NCBI GenBank assembly: GCA_046594215.1
Contig: JBKJPX010000112.1
Location: 34,569 to 98,568, forward strand
Length of the DNA stretch: 64,000 nt
Direction: 5' to 3'
Source: Panacagrimonas sp046594215
GTDB taxonomy: Bacteria > Pseudomonadota > Gammaproteobacteria > Nevskiales > Nevskiaceae
Shown: positions 1 through 7,800 of the stretch, one piece after another
How the letters are laid out: every line of letters begins with the position of its first letter
Numbering within the stretch: the first letter of the stretch is position 1
Position numbers and translations under genes: made by a program
The notes under the pieces: generated by a model
Databases searched by the model: none
What the model saw: only the letters and a program-made list of their open reading frames with translations
What the model was told of the DNA's origin: nothing

Positions 1-1008
1 CTGCGCGTCCTTGCCCTCCTTGCCGCCGAAGGGCGGGTTGGTGAGGATCACATCGAAGGTCGTCGGCGCACCGTCGAACAGCGCGTCGTAGGTCGGCGTC
101 CCGGTCAGCGTGTTGCCGTGCCAGAGGTTGGGCTGGTCAATGCCGTGCAGCACCAAGTTTGCTAGGGCGATCGGGAAAACCAGGTTCTCTTTTTCACGCC
201 CGAAAAACGTCTGATTCTTGAGTCGCGCGAGATCGGTGGACGTGGCCGAGTCGCCGAGCTTCTGGGCCATCAGCTCGTAAGCCTGGGCTAGAAACCCGCC
301 AGTGCCGCAGCAAGGGTCATACACCGTCTCGCCGGGCTGCGGATCCAGCGTGCGTACCATTGCCCGGATCACCTCTCGCGGCGTGAAGAATTGCCCGCCG
401 TCAGAGTTTTTCTCGCCCATTTTCAGCAGGAGATCTTCATACACCTGCGAGAGTGTGAAGAAATGCTGATCCTCGATGTGGTCGATGCTGATCTGGTGCA
501 CGCGGTCGAGGATGTCGCGCAGGTTCGTTTCGGAATCCACCCGCGTGCGCTCCACTGCCGTCATGATGCGGCCAATCACGCGCTGCTTGGGAGTGGCGGA
601 CGGATTCGGCCGGCCGTCCGGCAGCACATCCAGGCCGTGCAGGTAGGGCAGCAGTTCCTTGTTGATGAAGGCGAAGAACTCCCCGATCTTCGCCGCCTCC
701 AGTTTCTTACGCTTGGGTCCGTCCGGCGCGGCCCAGTCCTGCCAGCGGAACGGGGGACGCAGCGCAGGCTTGAAGGGTTTCCCGACAGCCTCGGCCGATT
801 CCAGGGCTCGGGCCTCCTGCGCGTCGAGTATGCGCAGGAACAGAATCCAGGTCAGCTCCGGCACGTATTGCAACGCGCTCGCGCAGTTGGAGCGCCGCAT
901 GACGTCGCAGATAGACTTGACGAAGGAGGAAAGCGATTGCATGGACGCGATTGTTTTCGGTCCTGCAATGGCGTTCGCGGCCCCTTTCGTTTTCCTTCGG
1001 CGAGCCAT
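1..1008 (-). CDS. hsdM: Type I restriction-modification DNA methyltransferase subunit HsdM (3' end beyond window)
   Basis: This is the N-6 adenine methyltransferase subunit of a type I restriction-modification system, which methylates the recognition sequence together with HsdS. Reading the minus strand from an ATG at 1008 gives 336 codons without a stop. The first ~170 residues resemble the helical HsdM_N region. The SAM-binding motif DPCCGTGG begins near residue 231, and the catalytic NPPF motif begins at residue 324, just before the window edge. The gene starts 2 bp after the hsdS stop, so it is the last gene of an hsdR-hsdS-hsdM operon. The family is usually about 480-550 residues long, so roughly a third is missing because of the window, not because of truncation that can be seen. 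Confidence 0.93.
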   Translation of the reverse strand, partial: MARRRKTKGAANAIAGPKTIASMQSLSSFVKSICDVMRRSNCASALQYVPELTWILFLRILDAQEARALESAEAVGKPFKPALRPPFRWQDWAAPDGPKRKKLEAAKIGEFFAFINKELLPYLHGLDVLPDGRPNPSATPKQRVIGRIMTAVERTRVDSETNLRDILDRVHQISIDHIEDQHFFTLSQVYEDLLLKMGEKNSDGGQFFTPREVIRAMVRTLDPQPGETVYDPCCGTGGFLAQAYELMAQKLGDSATSTDLARLKNQTFFGREKENLVFPIALANLVLHGIDQPNLWHGNTLTGTPTYDALFDGAPTTFDVILTNPPFGGKEGKDAQ

Positions 1009-1010
1009 TG

Positions 1011-1658
1011 CTAGCCTTCTTGAAACGCGCTAGCAAGCAGCCGACTAGGTAGACGCTCTGCTTCTTCCAGTTGCGCCTGCGCTGCAAGGCGAACATCTTC
1101 AGCCGCCGCGAGTTGTCCCTTTAAGCGGTAAACAATGGTTTTCTGCTCACGCACTTCCGGCATGCACACATGGAAGGATTCCAATGCGGGCATGTAGATT
1201 GTCTTGTGGGTTGCGCCTGTTGCCATAGCTCGGAGAGCAGAACGCGACCGTATCAATGCGTACATTAGGAACTCGGGGTCAAGTTCGTCGTCGCAGACCC
1301 AATTCGCAAAGTCTTGGCTGGTGGACATTGGTTTGCCCATGATCGTGACAAAGCCGACTGATGCTGTGCGTGAGAAACAAACCGTGCCGCGTGGAAGGAT
1401 ACGTGCCGAAGAGTTGGCAATCCCCGCTTCGTTGGTCTTGAGCAACGTTTCGTCTACCCATCGGCCATCAAGACCTCGAATTTCAGTGAGCGAGATCCAC
1501 GATATGTCTCCTCCCCACCAATCGGGCCGGGATCGACTTGGCGTATGCCCGCTCTCTAGCCGAGCAACCGCGTCTAATCTTTCCCAGCGCCATCCTCTCG
1601 GTGGAGTCGCCAACTCTGTTGGCAATGCAATGGGCACGAGCTCTCCTACAGTTGTCAT
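1011..1658 (-). CDS. hsdS: Type I restriction specificity subunit HsdS, half-size (single TRD)
   Basis: This subunit recognises the target sequence for the HsdR/HsdM complex. The 215-residue product has one target-recognition domain, seen as a GWRWERL start, a SRTASVGF core and an IYMPALESFHVCMPEV segment, followed by one C-terminal helical spacer rich in Ala, Glu, Leu and Arg. A normal HsdS has two TRDs in about 400 residues, so this one is half length. Half-size HsdS proteins are known to work as dimers reading palindromic sites, and that is what I infer here. Alternatively it could be a recombined remnant, but the neat 4-bp overlap with hsdR and 2-bp gap to hsdM argue for an intact gene. 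Confidence 0.88.
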   Translation of the reverse strand: MTTVGELVPIALPTELATPPRGWRWERLDAVARLESGHTPSRSRPDWWGGDISWISLTEIRGLDGRWVDETLLKTNEAGIANSSARILPRGTVCFSRTASVGFVTIMGKPMSTSQDFANWVCDDELDPEFLMYALIRSRSALRAMATGATHKTIYMPALESFHVCMPEVREQKTIVYRLKGQLAAAEDVRLAAQAQLEEAERLPSRLLASAFQEG

Positions 1659-4054
1659 ACTGTAAACAACCTCGTCTTCGCATCTCGCATAACGTCAGCC
1701 GGCGTTCCCAACGCTTTCAGCGCTGCGAGTCCACCGGCGCGTCGAATCTCCGGAACTTCCCACAATTGCTCCGATTCCAGCGCCTCCGTGCCACCGGCTC
1801 CGAACTGCTGCCCCAGGCTTCTGAGCACGATGGCGGCCTTCTCATCCACCGACGCGAACCAAGGCATGTGCGCGGACAGGTAGGCATCCCGGCGCTCGAC
1901 CCGCTTCAAGGCCTGTGCGCGGTAGCCGTGATGCGCGAATAGGTCGTAGTGGTCGCAATCGACGAGGCCGTCCAGTTCGCGCACGACCTCCGGCGAGTAG
2001 TGCTCGCCGAGCAGGTGGTTGATGAGTGCGCGGCGCTTCTGCGTTTCCACCCACAGCGCACGGAAGTCGGGCAGGGTCGCGGCTTCACGCAGCACGCGCT
2101 GAATCATCTCGCGGCGGTATTCCTCGATAGGCACTGGCACGTCGCGGCCCTCGCGCCGCTGGAGGATGAAACGACCCTGGCTGGTGATGACGACGGACTG
2201 GCCCCTGATCTCCGGAATCGGGATCGGGTCTTCACCGCCGTCGCCATCATCGCCGCCCCCTTCATCGCCGCCTGGCTTTGGATTGGTCAGGCGCGGCGGT
2301 TTGGTAATGAAGTCAGTGCCGAACAGGTCCGTGACGCCGGTGTAGTCGTAAAGCCAGAACTTGTATTTCTTGGTGGGCTCGTCGATGCGAGTCCCGCGCC
2401 CGACCATCTGGTAGAAGCTGATTGAGGATTCCAGGTAGCGGAAAAACACCACGGCGTTCAGTCGCTCGATGTCCACGCCGGTCGCGAGCAAGTCCACGGT
2501 GCACGCGATGAAGCAGCGCTCGCCGGAGCCGCGCATAGTTTCGATGAGATCACCGCCGCCTTCGGCCGTGCACTTGAACGCGTAGTGGTCCTTGGGCGTG
2601 TGGCCGCCTTCCTTGCACCATTGAGCGTAGAAGCGCTGCATCTGCATGGCGACGCGATCGGCATGCAGGTCGCGATTGCAGAAGATGATGACCTTCTGTT
2701 CCGGTCCGCCATGGGCGCACAGGCGCTCGAACAAGTCCTTGCACATGGCGGCGATGCGCTCTGGCAGCAGAAGCTCGCTGTCGTAGTGCTTGGCGTTGTA
2801 TTCGTCCTTGATTTCGTCCTCGGCAACGGGGAGGCCGGTACGGGCGTCCACCGGCTTGGCGGCCATCACGTCGCCGTGAGTGAAGGTCTTCCAGTCAATT
2901 GAGGGCTTGAGACGCACGATTTCGCAGGCAGCGAGGTAGCCGTCTTCCTGTGCCTGAATCAGTGTGTACTCATAGACCGGCTCGCCGAAGTATTTGAGAT
3001 TGTGTGCGCTGACCTCGGCATCGGCAGTGGTGGCCTTTTGTTTGCTCTCCAGCTTGCGCGGCGTGGCGGTGAGGCCCAGATGGATCGCCTGCGGATTGCG
3101 GCGCAGCACCTCAGACCAGCGACCCCAGGCCGAGCGGTGGCATTCGTCGATGATGATGATGCTGAAGCTGTTCTCGGGGTAGTGCTCGGTCAGGAAGCTG
3201 GCGTAGCCCGCGCTGTCGTCGTCGAGGCCCAGCGTCTGATACGTGGCGATGTGCACCTTGGCGTTGCGCGCCGAGTTTTCTCCACGCTCGGTCTGGACGG
3301 TCCGCACGCTGCCCTTGGGGAACGCGCGGGAAAGCTTTTCGTAGGCTTGCTCGCGAAGCTCGTCACGGTCACACAGGAACAACGCCGGCTTCGTCAAGCG
3401 TCCAGCCTCGTGCAAGCGCCAGAGCAGGTTAGCCGCGATGACCGTCTTGCCCGAGCCGGTGGCCAGCGAGAGCAGCACACGAGCGGGCTCGTTGTCCTGC
3501 TCGCAATGTAGGACTTTCTCGAAGGCGGCGCGGATCGCCGCATCCTGGTAGTAGCGCGGTTTGGGGTACGCGTGGCTGTCCGCCATGAACAGCAGAGCGG
3601 CCTCAGGCCGCCTGATGTCCACTCCAGTGTCCTTCGCATAGCGGGCGGTCAGATCGGCATGGCTTGGAAAATCCGGGAGGGGAAACGGGCCGTCCGGAAG
3701 CTGGGCGGCCTTGTCGAATTCGCCGTATCGGTGCCCGTTGGTCGCGAACACGTACTGAACATGGAAGCGCGTGCAGTCGGCGTATCCCTTCGCCTGCTGC
3801 ATGCCTTTGAGGGGGTCTTCGGATTCAGCCTTTGCTTCAATTACACCCACCGGCAACGGCTTGGGAGTATTGGCAAGCTGCACGCAGAGCAAGTAGTCAG
3901 TGCGTCCACTGCCGGAACGCCGGCGGCCCTTGTTCCCGCTAGGCTCAACCGGAGCAGGAGTCTCAAGGCGCAGTTTCCAGTGCTCGTTGTAGCCCTTGTC
4001 GCGAAGGACCGGATCGATGAGGTAGAAGCGAGTCTCCGCCTCGTTGTACGTCAT
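1655..4054 (-). CDS. hsdR: Type I restriction endonuclease subunit HsdR (EcoEI-like)
   Basis: This is the translocase/nuclease subunit of the restriction system. The 799-residue protein starts with a PD-(D/E)XK nuclease fold, with D53 and E73-A-K75 as the likely metal-binding residues. Two RecA-like helicase domains follow, with Walker A ATGSGKT at 198-204 and a DECH box at 303-306. The acidic, glycine-rich linker and the C-terminal helical region fit the EcoEI_R_C type. The length fits family B HsdR proteins, which are shorter than EcoR124I. The gene overlaps the toxin gene upstream and hsdS downstream by 4 bp each (ATGA), so the five genes 4716 to 1 are probably one transcript with coupled translation. 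Confidence 0.94.
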   Translation of the reverse strand: MTYNEAETRFYLIDPVLRDKGYNEHWKLRLETPAPVEPSGNKGRRRSGSGRTDYLLCVQLANTPKPLPVGVIEAKAESEDPLKGMQQAKGYADCTRFHVQYVFATNGHRYGEFDKAAQLPDGPFPLPDFPSHADLTARYAKDTGVDIRRPEAALLFMADSHAYPKPRYYQDAAIRAAFEKVLHCEQDNEPARVLLSLATGSGKTVIAANLLWRLHEAGRLTKPALFLCDRDELREQAYEKLSRAFPKGSVRTVQTERGENSARNAKVHIATYQTLGLDDDSAGYASFLTEHYPENSFSIIIIDECHRSAWGRWSEVLRRNPQAIHLGLTATPRKLESKQKATTADAEVSAHNLKYFGEPVYEYTLIQAQEDGYLAACEIVRLKPSIDWKTFTHGDVMAAKPVDARTGLPVAEDEIKDEYNAKHYDSELLLPERIAAMCKDLFERLCAHGGPEQKVIIFCNRDLHADRVAMQMQRFYAQWCKEGGHTPKDHYAFKCTAEGGGDLIETMRGSGERCFIACTVDLLATGVDIERLNAVVFFRYLESSISFYQMVGRGTRIDEPTKKYKFWLYDYTGVTDLFGTDFITKPPRLTNPKPGGDEGGGDDGDGGEDPIPIPEIRGQSVVITSQGRFILQRREGRDVPVPIEEYRREMIQRVLREAATLPDFRALWVETQKRRALINHLLGEHYSPEVVRELDGLVDCDHYDLFAHHGYRAQALKRVERRDAYLSAHMPWFASVDEKAAIVLRSLGQQFGAGGTEALESEQLWEVPEIRRAGGLAALKALGTPADVMRDAKTRLFTV

Positions 4055-4467
4055 GGCGCTTTCCCCTCCTGCGGAGCGATCAGCGCAACTCGCGGAAAAT
4101 AGCTGCGATAGCGTCGGCCGTCGCGCGTAAGGATCGCGCAGTCCAGCACGGCGGCGTGCGCACCGATGAAAAAATCAGCGAGAACATTCCCCTTGGTTCC
4201 ACCCTCGCGGCGATACTTCACGAACGCCTTGCCGGCAAGGAATAGCGCTGGTCGCGGTAGCTCTTGGAGTGTCAGGCCCATACCATCAACGGCATCATCG
4301 AGAGCGCTGACGGTGTCAAAGGTCAGCGAAAGCTCGGAGTAGATCACCGGATTGATGATCAGCTCATGGACCTGCGCTTGAGCGCGGAGCTGACGCACGG
4401 ACCATTCCGCCCAGGCCGGGTCATCCTCCAACACGTCCACCAGGACGTTGGTGTCTACGAGCAGCAC
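4051..4467 (-). CDS. PIN-domain ribonuclease toxin (VapC-like)
   Basis: This is a likely toxin of a type II toxin-antitoxin pair, acting as an RNase. The 138-residue protein has the PIN acidic residues D5 (VDTNVL), E45 (YSEL), D98 (LADFF) and D116 (TRDGRRY), which suggests an intact active site. Its antitoxin lies 9 bp upstream. The toxin stop overlaps the hsdR start by 4 bp, which ties the pair to the restriction operon. VapC toxins typically cut initiator tRNA or rRNA; the target here cannot be read from sequence. Confidence 0.9.
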   Translation of the reverse strand: MLLVDTNVLVDVLEDDPAWAEWSVRQLRAQAQVHELIINPVIYSELSLTFDTVSALDDAVDGMGLTLQELPRPALFLAGKAFVKYRREGGTKGNVLADFFIGAHAAVLDCAILTRDGRRYRSYFPRVALIAPQEGKAP

Positions 4468-4476
4468 GGATTGTGC

Positions 4477-4716
4477 TCAGTCCGCCCCGCGCAACAGGGC
4501 CATTAGGTCATCGGTTCGCCATTTCACTTGCGCTTTGCCGCGCGCCGAATCAAAACGATCACGCTTCGCCGTTGCCCGGCCTCCAGCCTTGTGAACGACG
4601 ACCTGGCCTTCACGATTGACATCGAAGTCAACGGCATCACCGGGCGCGAGTTTTAGAGCCTCGCGCACCTTCTTCGGGATGGTCACCTGCCCCTTGGTTG
4701 TCATCGTCGTCGCCAC
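4477..4716 (-). CDS. AbrB/MazE-fold antitoxin (VapB-like)
   Basis: This 79-residue protein is a likely DNA-binding antitoxin that neutralises the adjacent PIN toxin and represses the operon. Its N-terminus, TTKGQVTIPKKVREALKL, is the characteristic swapped-hairpin AbrB/SpoVT motif. The Asp/Arg-rich C-terminus is likely the toxin-binding tail. I chose the GTG at 4716 because a GGGAG ribosome-binding sequence lies just upstream; an in-frame ATG at 4704 is an alternative start. It is the first gene of the operon that continues through toxin, hsdR, hsdS and hsdM. Confidence 0.9.
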   Translation of the reverse strand: MATTMTTKGQVTIPKKVREALKLAPGDAVDFDVNREGQVVVHKAGGRATAKRDRFDSARGKAQVKWRTDDLMALLRGAD

Positions 4717-4731
4717 GTCCGTCTCCCGATG

Positions 4732-4758
4732 GTAATACTGACACGGAAAGTGTAATAC
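4732..4758. promoter_or_regulatory. Direct repeat GTAATAC upstream of antitoxin, possible operator
   Basis: Two copies of GTAATAC lie at 4732-4738 and 4752-4758. They are 20 bp apart, which puts them on the same face of the helix, 16-42 bp upstream of the antitoxin start. An ACAC/GTGT inverted pair lies between them. This is where an autoregulatory AbrB-type antitoxin would bind. The function is inferred from position only. Confidence 0.35.
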
Positions 4759-4941
4759 CCATTGGATCGTTCATTCCAGCGGGGATGAAAAGTAGTTGCC
4801 TGCGAGGCGCAGGGGATCAGGGTGGGCCCCCATCCATTACGCATGTAATCATACGCTTAGTGAAGCAGCCCTATCATGCATACGACTCCGAGCAGAGTTT
4901 GCGCTTGAAGGAGACACAGCCAAACGGCAAGACGCGGCAAT

Positions 4942-6006
4942 ATGGTGGGACAGATGAGCGATTCCTCAATCAGCGACGGAGAGACGCCCGGTGGGCAGAC
5001 CCACCTTGATGACACGGATTGGCATTTGCTGGGGGCTCTCGTCCCGGCGTCACTCCGAAGCCCACTGGGCGTAGTAGCCAACCGCTTTCGCGTCGAGCAT
5101 GAGCCGCACCGAGAGGCGCTCGACAACTTGGAGCGCTATGGGTACATCGAGCGGGATCCCGTCTACTACCACCTGCGCGTTCCGACGCTTGAGTATCTGC
5201 GCAGCAGATATCCTGCGGCTGAGGAGCTGCTTGGTCACTGCGAAAAGTTGTTCACGGTTCTCCGCGACGGATACCGCGAGAATCCTGGGGTAGCCCTGTC
5301 GCTGGAAGACGCGGCAAGCCGCGCTGGCCTATCGGTCGAGGATGCGCGACGGGGTCTGGGTTACTTGGTTCGGGAATGCATCGTTGAGAAGTCCTCCACT
5401 GGCCCGGCGCCGTTCGAAATGTCCGTGACTGCCTCCGAGAAAGTGCTTGACTCCAAGAGCTGGGCCGGCTTCCTTGAAGACAGTGTCCGGCGCCACGGCG
5501 ATTTCATGAACAGCGATGTCTTCGGCCCGGGCGCATTCAAGGCTCCGATACCGGAGTGGGAAGTCGGGAGCGATGAGAACGGTGCTCCATCGGGTCTGAC
5601 AGCGTGGCCAAAGATTGATAGGCAACTGCAGGAAATGCGCGAAGCGCTAAGCAGCGCGAAGACCGAGCAGCAGTTTCAGGCGATCGGTTTGCTTTGCCGC
5701 GAGATCGCGATCAGCACGGGGCAGGCCGTTCATGATCCTGCCCGCCACGTGCTCCCGGATGGCTGCGTTCCAAGCAGCAGTGATGCGAAGCGCCTTCTTG
5801 AATCCTTCTTTGAGACGGAGCTGGCCGGTTCGGGTTGTACCGAGGTTCGTTCCTTTGCCAAAGCTGCTATTGCGTTGGCGAACGCCCTCCAGCACAAGCG
5901 CACCGCCGACTCTCTGACCGCCGCGATGTGTGCGGAGGCCGCGACGTCGGTCGCTTCCCTGGCCGCCATTGTGTACAACACGAAGCGTAAGTCCGACGGC
6001 CTATGA
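4942..6006 (+). CDS. Unknown protein with N-terminal winged-helix segment and C-terminal helical domain
   Basis: I do not recognise this 354-residue protein as a named family. Residues ~25-90 read like a winged helix (LERYGYIERDPVYYHLRV). A second HTH-like stretch at ~110-150 (LSVEDARRGLGYLV) follows, then a linker of acidic and proline-rich character. The C-terminal ~130 residues are all helix and end in a pattern with a conserved-looking QHKR followed by an alanine-rich helix. That layout resembles C-terminal domains of abortive-infection proteins and HEPN-like RNases, but this is a weak inference. The gene is divergent from the toxin-antitoxin/R-M operon and convergent with the RepB-like gene, 13 bp from its stop. 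An in-frame ATG at 4954 is an alternative start. Confidence 0.75.
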   Translation: MVGQMSDSSISDGETPGGQTHLDDTDWHLLGALVPASLRSPLGVVANRFRVEHEPHREALDNLERYGYIERDPVYYHLRVPTLEYLRSRYPAAEELLGHCEKLFTVLRDGYRENPGVALSLEDAASRAGLSVEDARRGLGYLVRECIVEKSSTGPAPFEMSVTASEKVLDSKSWAGFLEDSVRRHGDFMNSDVFGPGAFKAPIPEWEVGSDENGAPSGLTAWPKIDRQLQEMREALSSAKTEQQFQAIGLLCREIAISTGQAVHDPARHVLPDGCVPSSSDAKRLLESFFETELAGSGCTEVRSFAKAAIALANALQHKRTADSLTAAMCAEAATSVASLAAIVYNTKRKSDGL

Positions 6007-6019
6007 CGGCTGCAGCGGG

Positions 6020-6901
6020 CTACTGATCCAGCGCCACCGTTTTTACGATGGCCTCGAACTCCCTCAGTACGTCCGGCTGACGCTGCTTGAGATAGCGAAC
6101 GACGGCACTGTTCCCGAGCATGCGGATGAGGTAACCCCGACCGAGCACAAGGTTGAGCACATCCTGGCCGTAGGACTCCTCGACAGACTTGTACTGCGAC
6201 TGCAGGTTCATCAGCTCGCGCTCCATCTTTGCCATCTGCTCGTGCGTGACGCCCGCTGCTCTCGCTGGTTTCCTGCCCTCGATCAAAAGTTCTGCCGGGG
6301 TCGCAACAAGCATGGCCTCGGCATAGGCAACCGTGACGTTGTTCGCCGACAGCATGAGCTCGACACACTCGACTTGGCGCGTGGGCTTCATCTGGCGCAG
6401 GAAACGAGACAGCTCCGGCGAGAACTGCCGGTCCTTCAACAGTTCCTGCGCTTCGGGACAGATACCATCCAGAAGCCGAACCTTCTTGCTGATGTGGCTG
6501 ATGTCGACATTGAGCGCCCTGGCCAGCCGCTCCGGTGAGACACCCCGATCGATGGCGCGCCGGATCATGTAGTGTTCCTGAATCGTCGACAGGCGGTTGA
6601 CCCGAGTGTTGTAGGTGTAGCCCTCGTCGTCCTTCGCCACCAAGCACGGCGCCTCGGTGTTCCCCAGCTCCTGCAGCGCGATCATCCGGACGTGCCCGTC
6701 CAATAGCATGTGATTGCCGGTCTTCTGGATTTCCCGCGTGATCGACAGCGGTTCGATCAACCCGATCTCCTCGATTGAGGAACAAATCTGCTTGAACTTC
6801 TTGGAGACGCTGAGGCCTTCCGGAATCTTTCGCGATGGAAGGAGATTGGCGAGCGGCACCGAAATGGCCTCAAGCGCAAAGCCCAGCGGGACTTGGGTCA
6901 C
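6020..6901 (-). CDS. ParB/RepB-like nuclease-fold protein with RepB C-terminal domain
   Basis: This 293-residue protein has a ParB-like N-terminal nuclease/CTPase-type fold, with the box LLDGHVRMIAL at ~66-76 in place of the usual GERR motif. An HTH-like region follows around 118-140 (SPERLARALNVDISHISKK), then a long helical C-terminus typical of the plasmid-partition RepB_C family. It is the last gene of a tight set: its start overlaps the upstream ParB-like gene by 4 bp. True plasmid partition is unlikely because no ParA is present. I infer a role in regulating or assisting the adjacent serine recombinase, which is how such trios occur on mobile elements. Confidence 0.86.
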   Translation of the reverse strand: MTQVPLGFALEAISVPLANLLPSRKIPEGLSVSKKFKQICSSIEEIGLIEPLSITREIQKTGNHMLLDGHVRMIALQELGNTEAPCLVAKDDEGYTYNTRVNRLSTIQEHYMIRRAIDRGVSPERLARALNVDISHISKKVRLLDGICPEAQELLKDRQFSPELSRFLRQMKPTRQVECVELMLSANNVTVAYAEAMLVATPAELLIEGRKPARAAGVTHEQMAKMERELMNLQSQYKSVEESYGQDVLNLVLGRGYLIRMLGNSAVVRYLKQRQPDVLREFEAIVKTVALDQ

Positions 6902-7800
6902 ACGACGCCTCCCGCAACGCTGATCCGATCGGCCAGGTATTTCGGCAGGCTGTCGAGCCCTTCAGCGCGCATCAGATTACCGAAGTGCTCATCGGCAAAT
7001 AGCTGCCGCAGTGCGCCCGTCAGGAACAGCAGGCGCTGCTGCGTGAACTCAGCCTTCTTCACCATGAGCCGCTGTCGCTCGACTTCCTTCTGGTACGTCC
7101 GCACCAGGCTTGATGGCGTAACGTTGGTGCGCTTGCGCGGCGTTCCCTTGTCCACGGATCGGCCCAACGCCATGCGACGCTCGATGACGCGGCGCGCCTC
7201 CAGGAGCTGCTTGCCACGGAGGTCGCCGGACTCGTATGCGTTCTGCAAGGCCGTTTGGATCGCCTTGTCGTCACCGCCAGCGCCCGCGATCGCCATTGCG
7301 GAGTTGAGCGGAATCTGCCCTTTCTGGACAGCGACCAGCAGCCGCTCTTCGCCATGCTCCAGTAGCAAGAGAATCCCAGAAACATACTCGCCGGTGAGGC
7401 CGGTTTTCTGGGCAATAGCCTTCTTGTCATATCCCTGGTCGCGGAGCGCGATGATGCCGGCGAGCAGTTCGAGCGGCCGATATTGGCGGCGCGCGATGTT
7501 CTCGGCCAAGCTCATGATGAAGGCGTCTTCGTCGCTCACTGAAACAACGAGCGCCGGTATCGTCGCCTGACCCAAAGCCTTGAATGCCTTGAGGCGTCCT
7601 TCGCCGCAGACGAGGCGATAGTGGTCCCCATCGTCCGTGCTGGGTCGTGGAGTAACCGTGATGGGTTTCTTGAGGCCGATGGTCCGGATGTTGCCTGCAA
7701 TCTCCTCAAAGGCCTTGGCATTGCGCTCGCGGTGATTCAGGACCTCGATGCGGTCCACCGGGATCATGCGGATTTCGCCAGGGCCAATCTTCGCCTTCAC
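6898..7800 (-). CDS. ParB N-terminal-domain protein (partner of recombinase)
   Basis: This 300-residue ParB-like DNA-binding protein has the ParB fold signature VCGEGRLKAF at 64-73 and the ENIARRQ segment at 100-106 that corresponds to the ParB box II region. An HTH lies at ~125-147 (KKAIAQKTGLTGEYVSGIL). The basic C-terminal half (KRTNVTPSSLVRTYQKEVERQR) probably contacts DNA or the RepB-like partner. It overlaps the recombinase upstream and the RepB-like gene downstream by 4 bp each, so three proteins are made from one coupled message. No ParA is visible, so a role on an integrated element rather than in segregation is likely. Confidence 0.88.
   Translation of the reverse strand: MKAKIGPGEIRMIPVDRIEVLNHRERNAKAFEEIAGNIRTIGLKKPITVTPRPSTDDGDHYRLVCGEGRLKAFKALGQATIPALVVSVSDEDAFIMSLAENIARRQYRPLELLAGIIALRDQGYDKKAIAQKTGLTGEYVSGILLLLEHGEERLLVAVQKGQIPLNSAMAIAGAGGDDKAIQTALQNAYESGDLRGKQLLEARRVIERRMALGRSVDKGTPRKRTNVTPSSLVRTYQKEVERQRLMVKKAEFTQQRLLFLTGALRQLFADEHFGNLMRAEGLDSLPKYLADRISVAGGVV

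Noticed and set aside
391..1014. Plus-strand frame of 207 codons over hsdM
   Set aside because: It is the shadow of hsdM, which has all methyltransferase motifs on the minus strand.
6020..7800. A plasmid partition locus (parAB)
   Set aside because: Two ParB-like genes are present but no ParA ATPase, and they are coupled to a serine recombinase instead.
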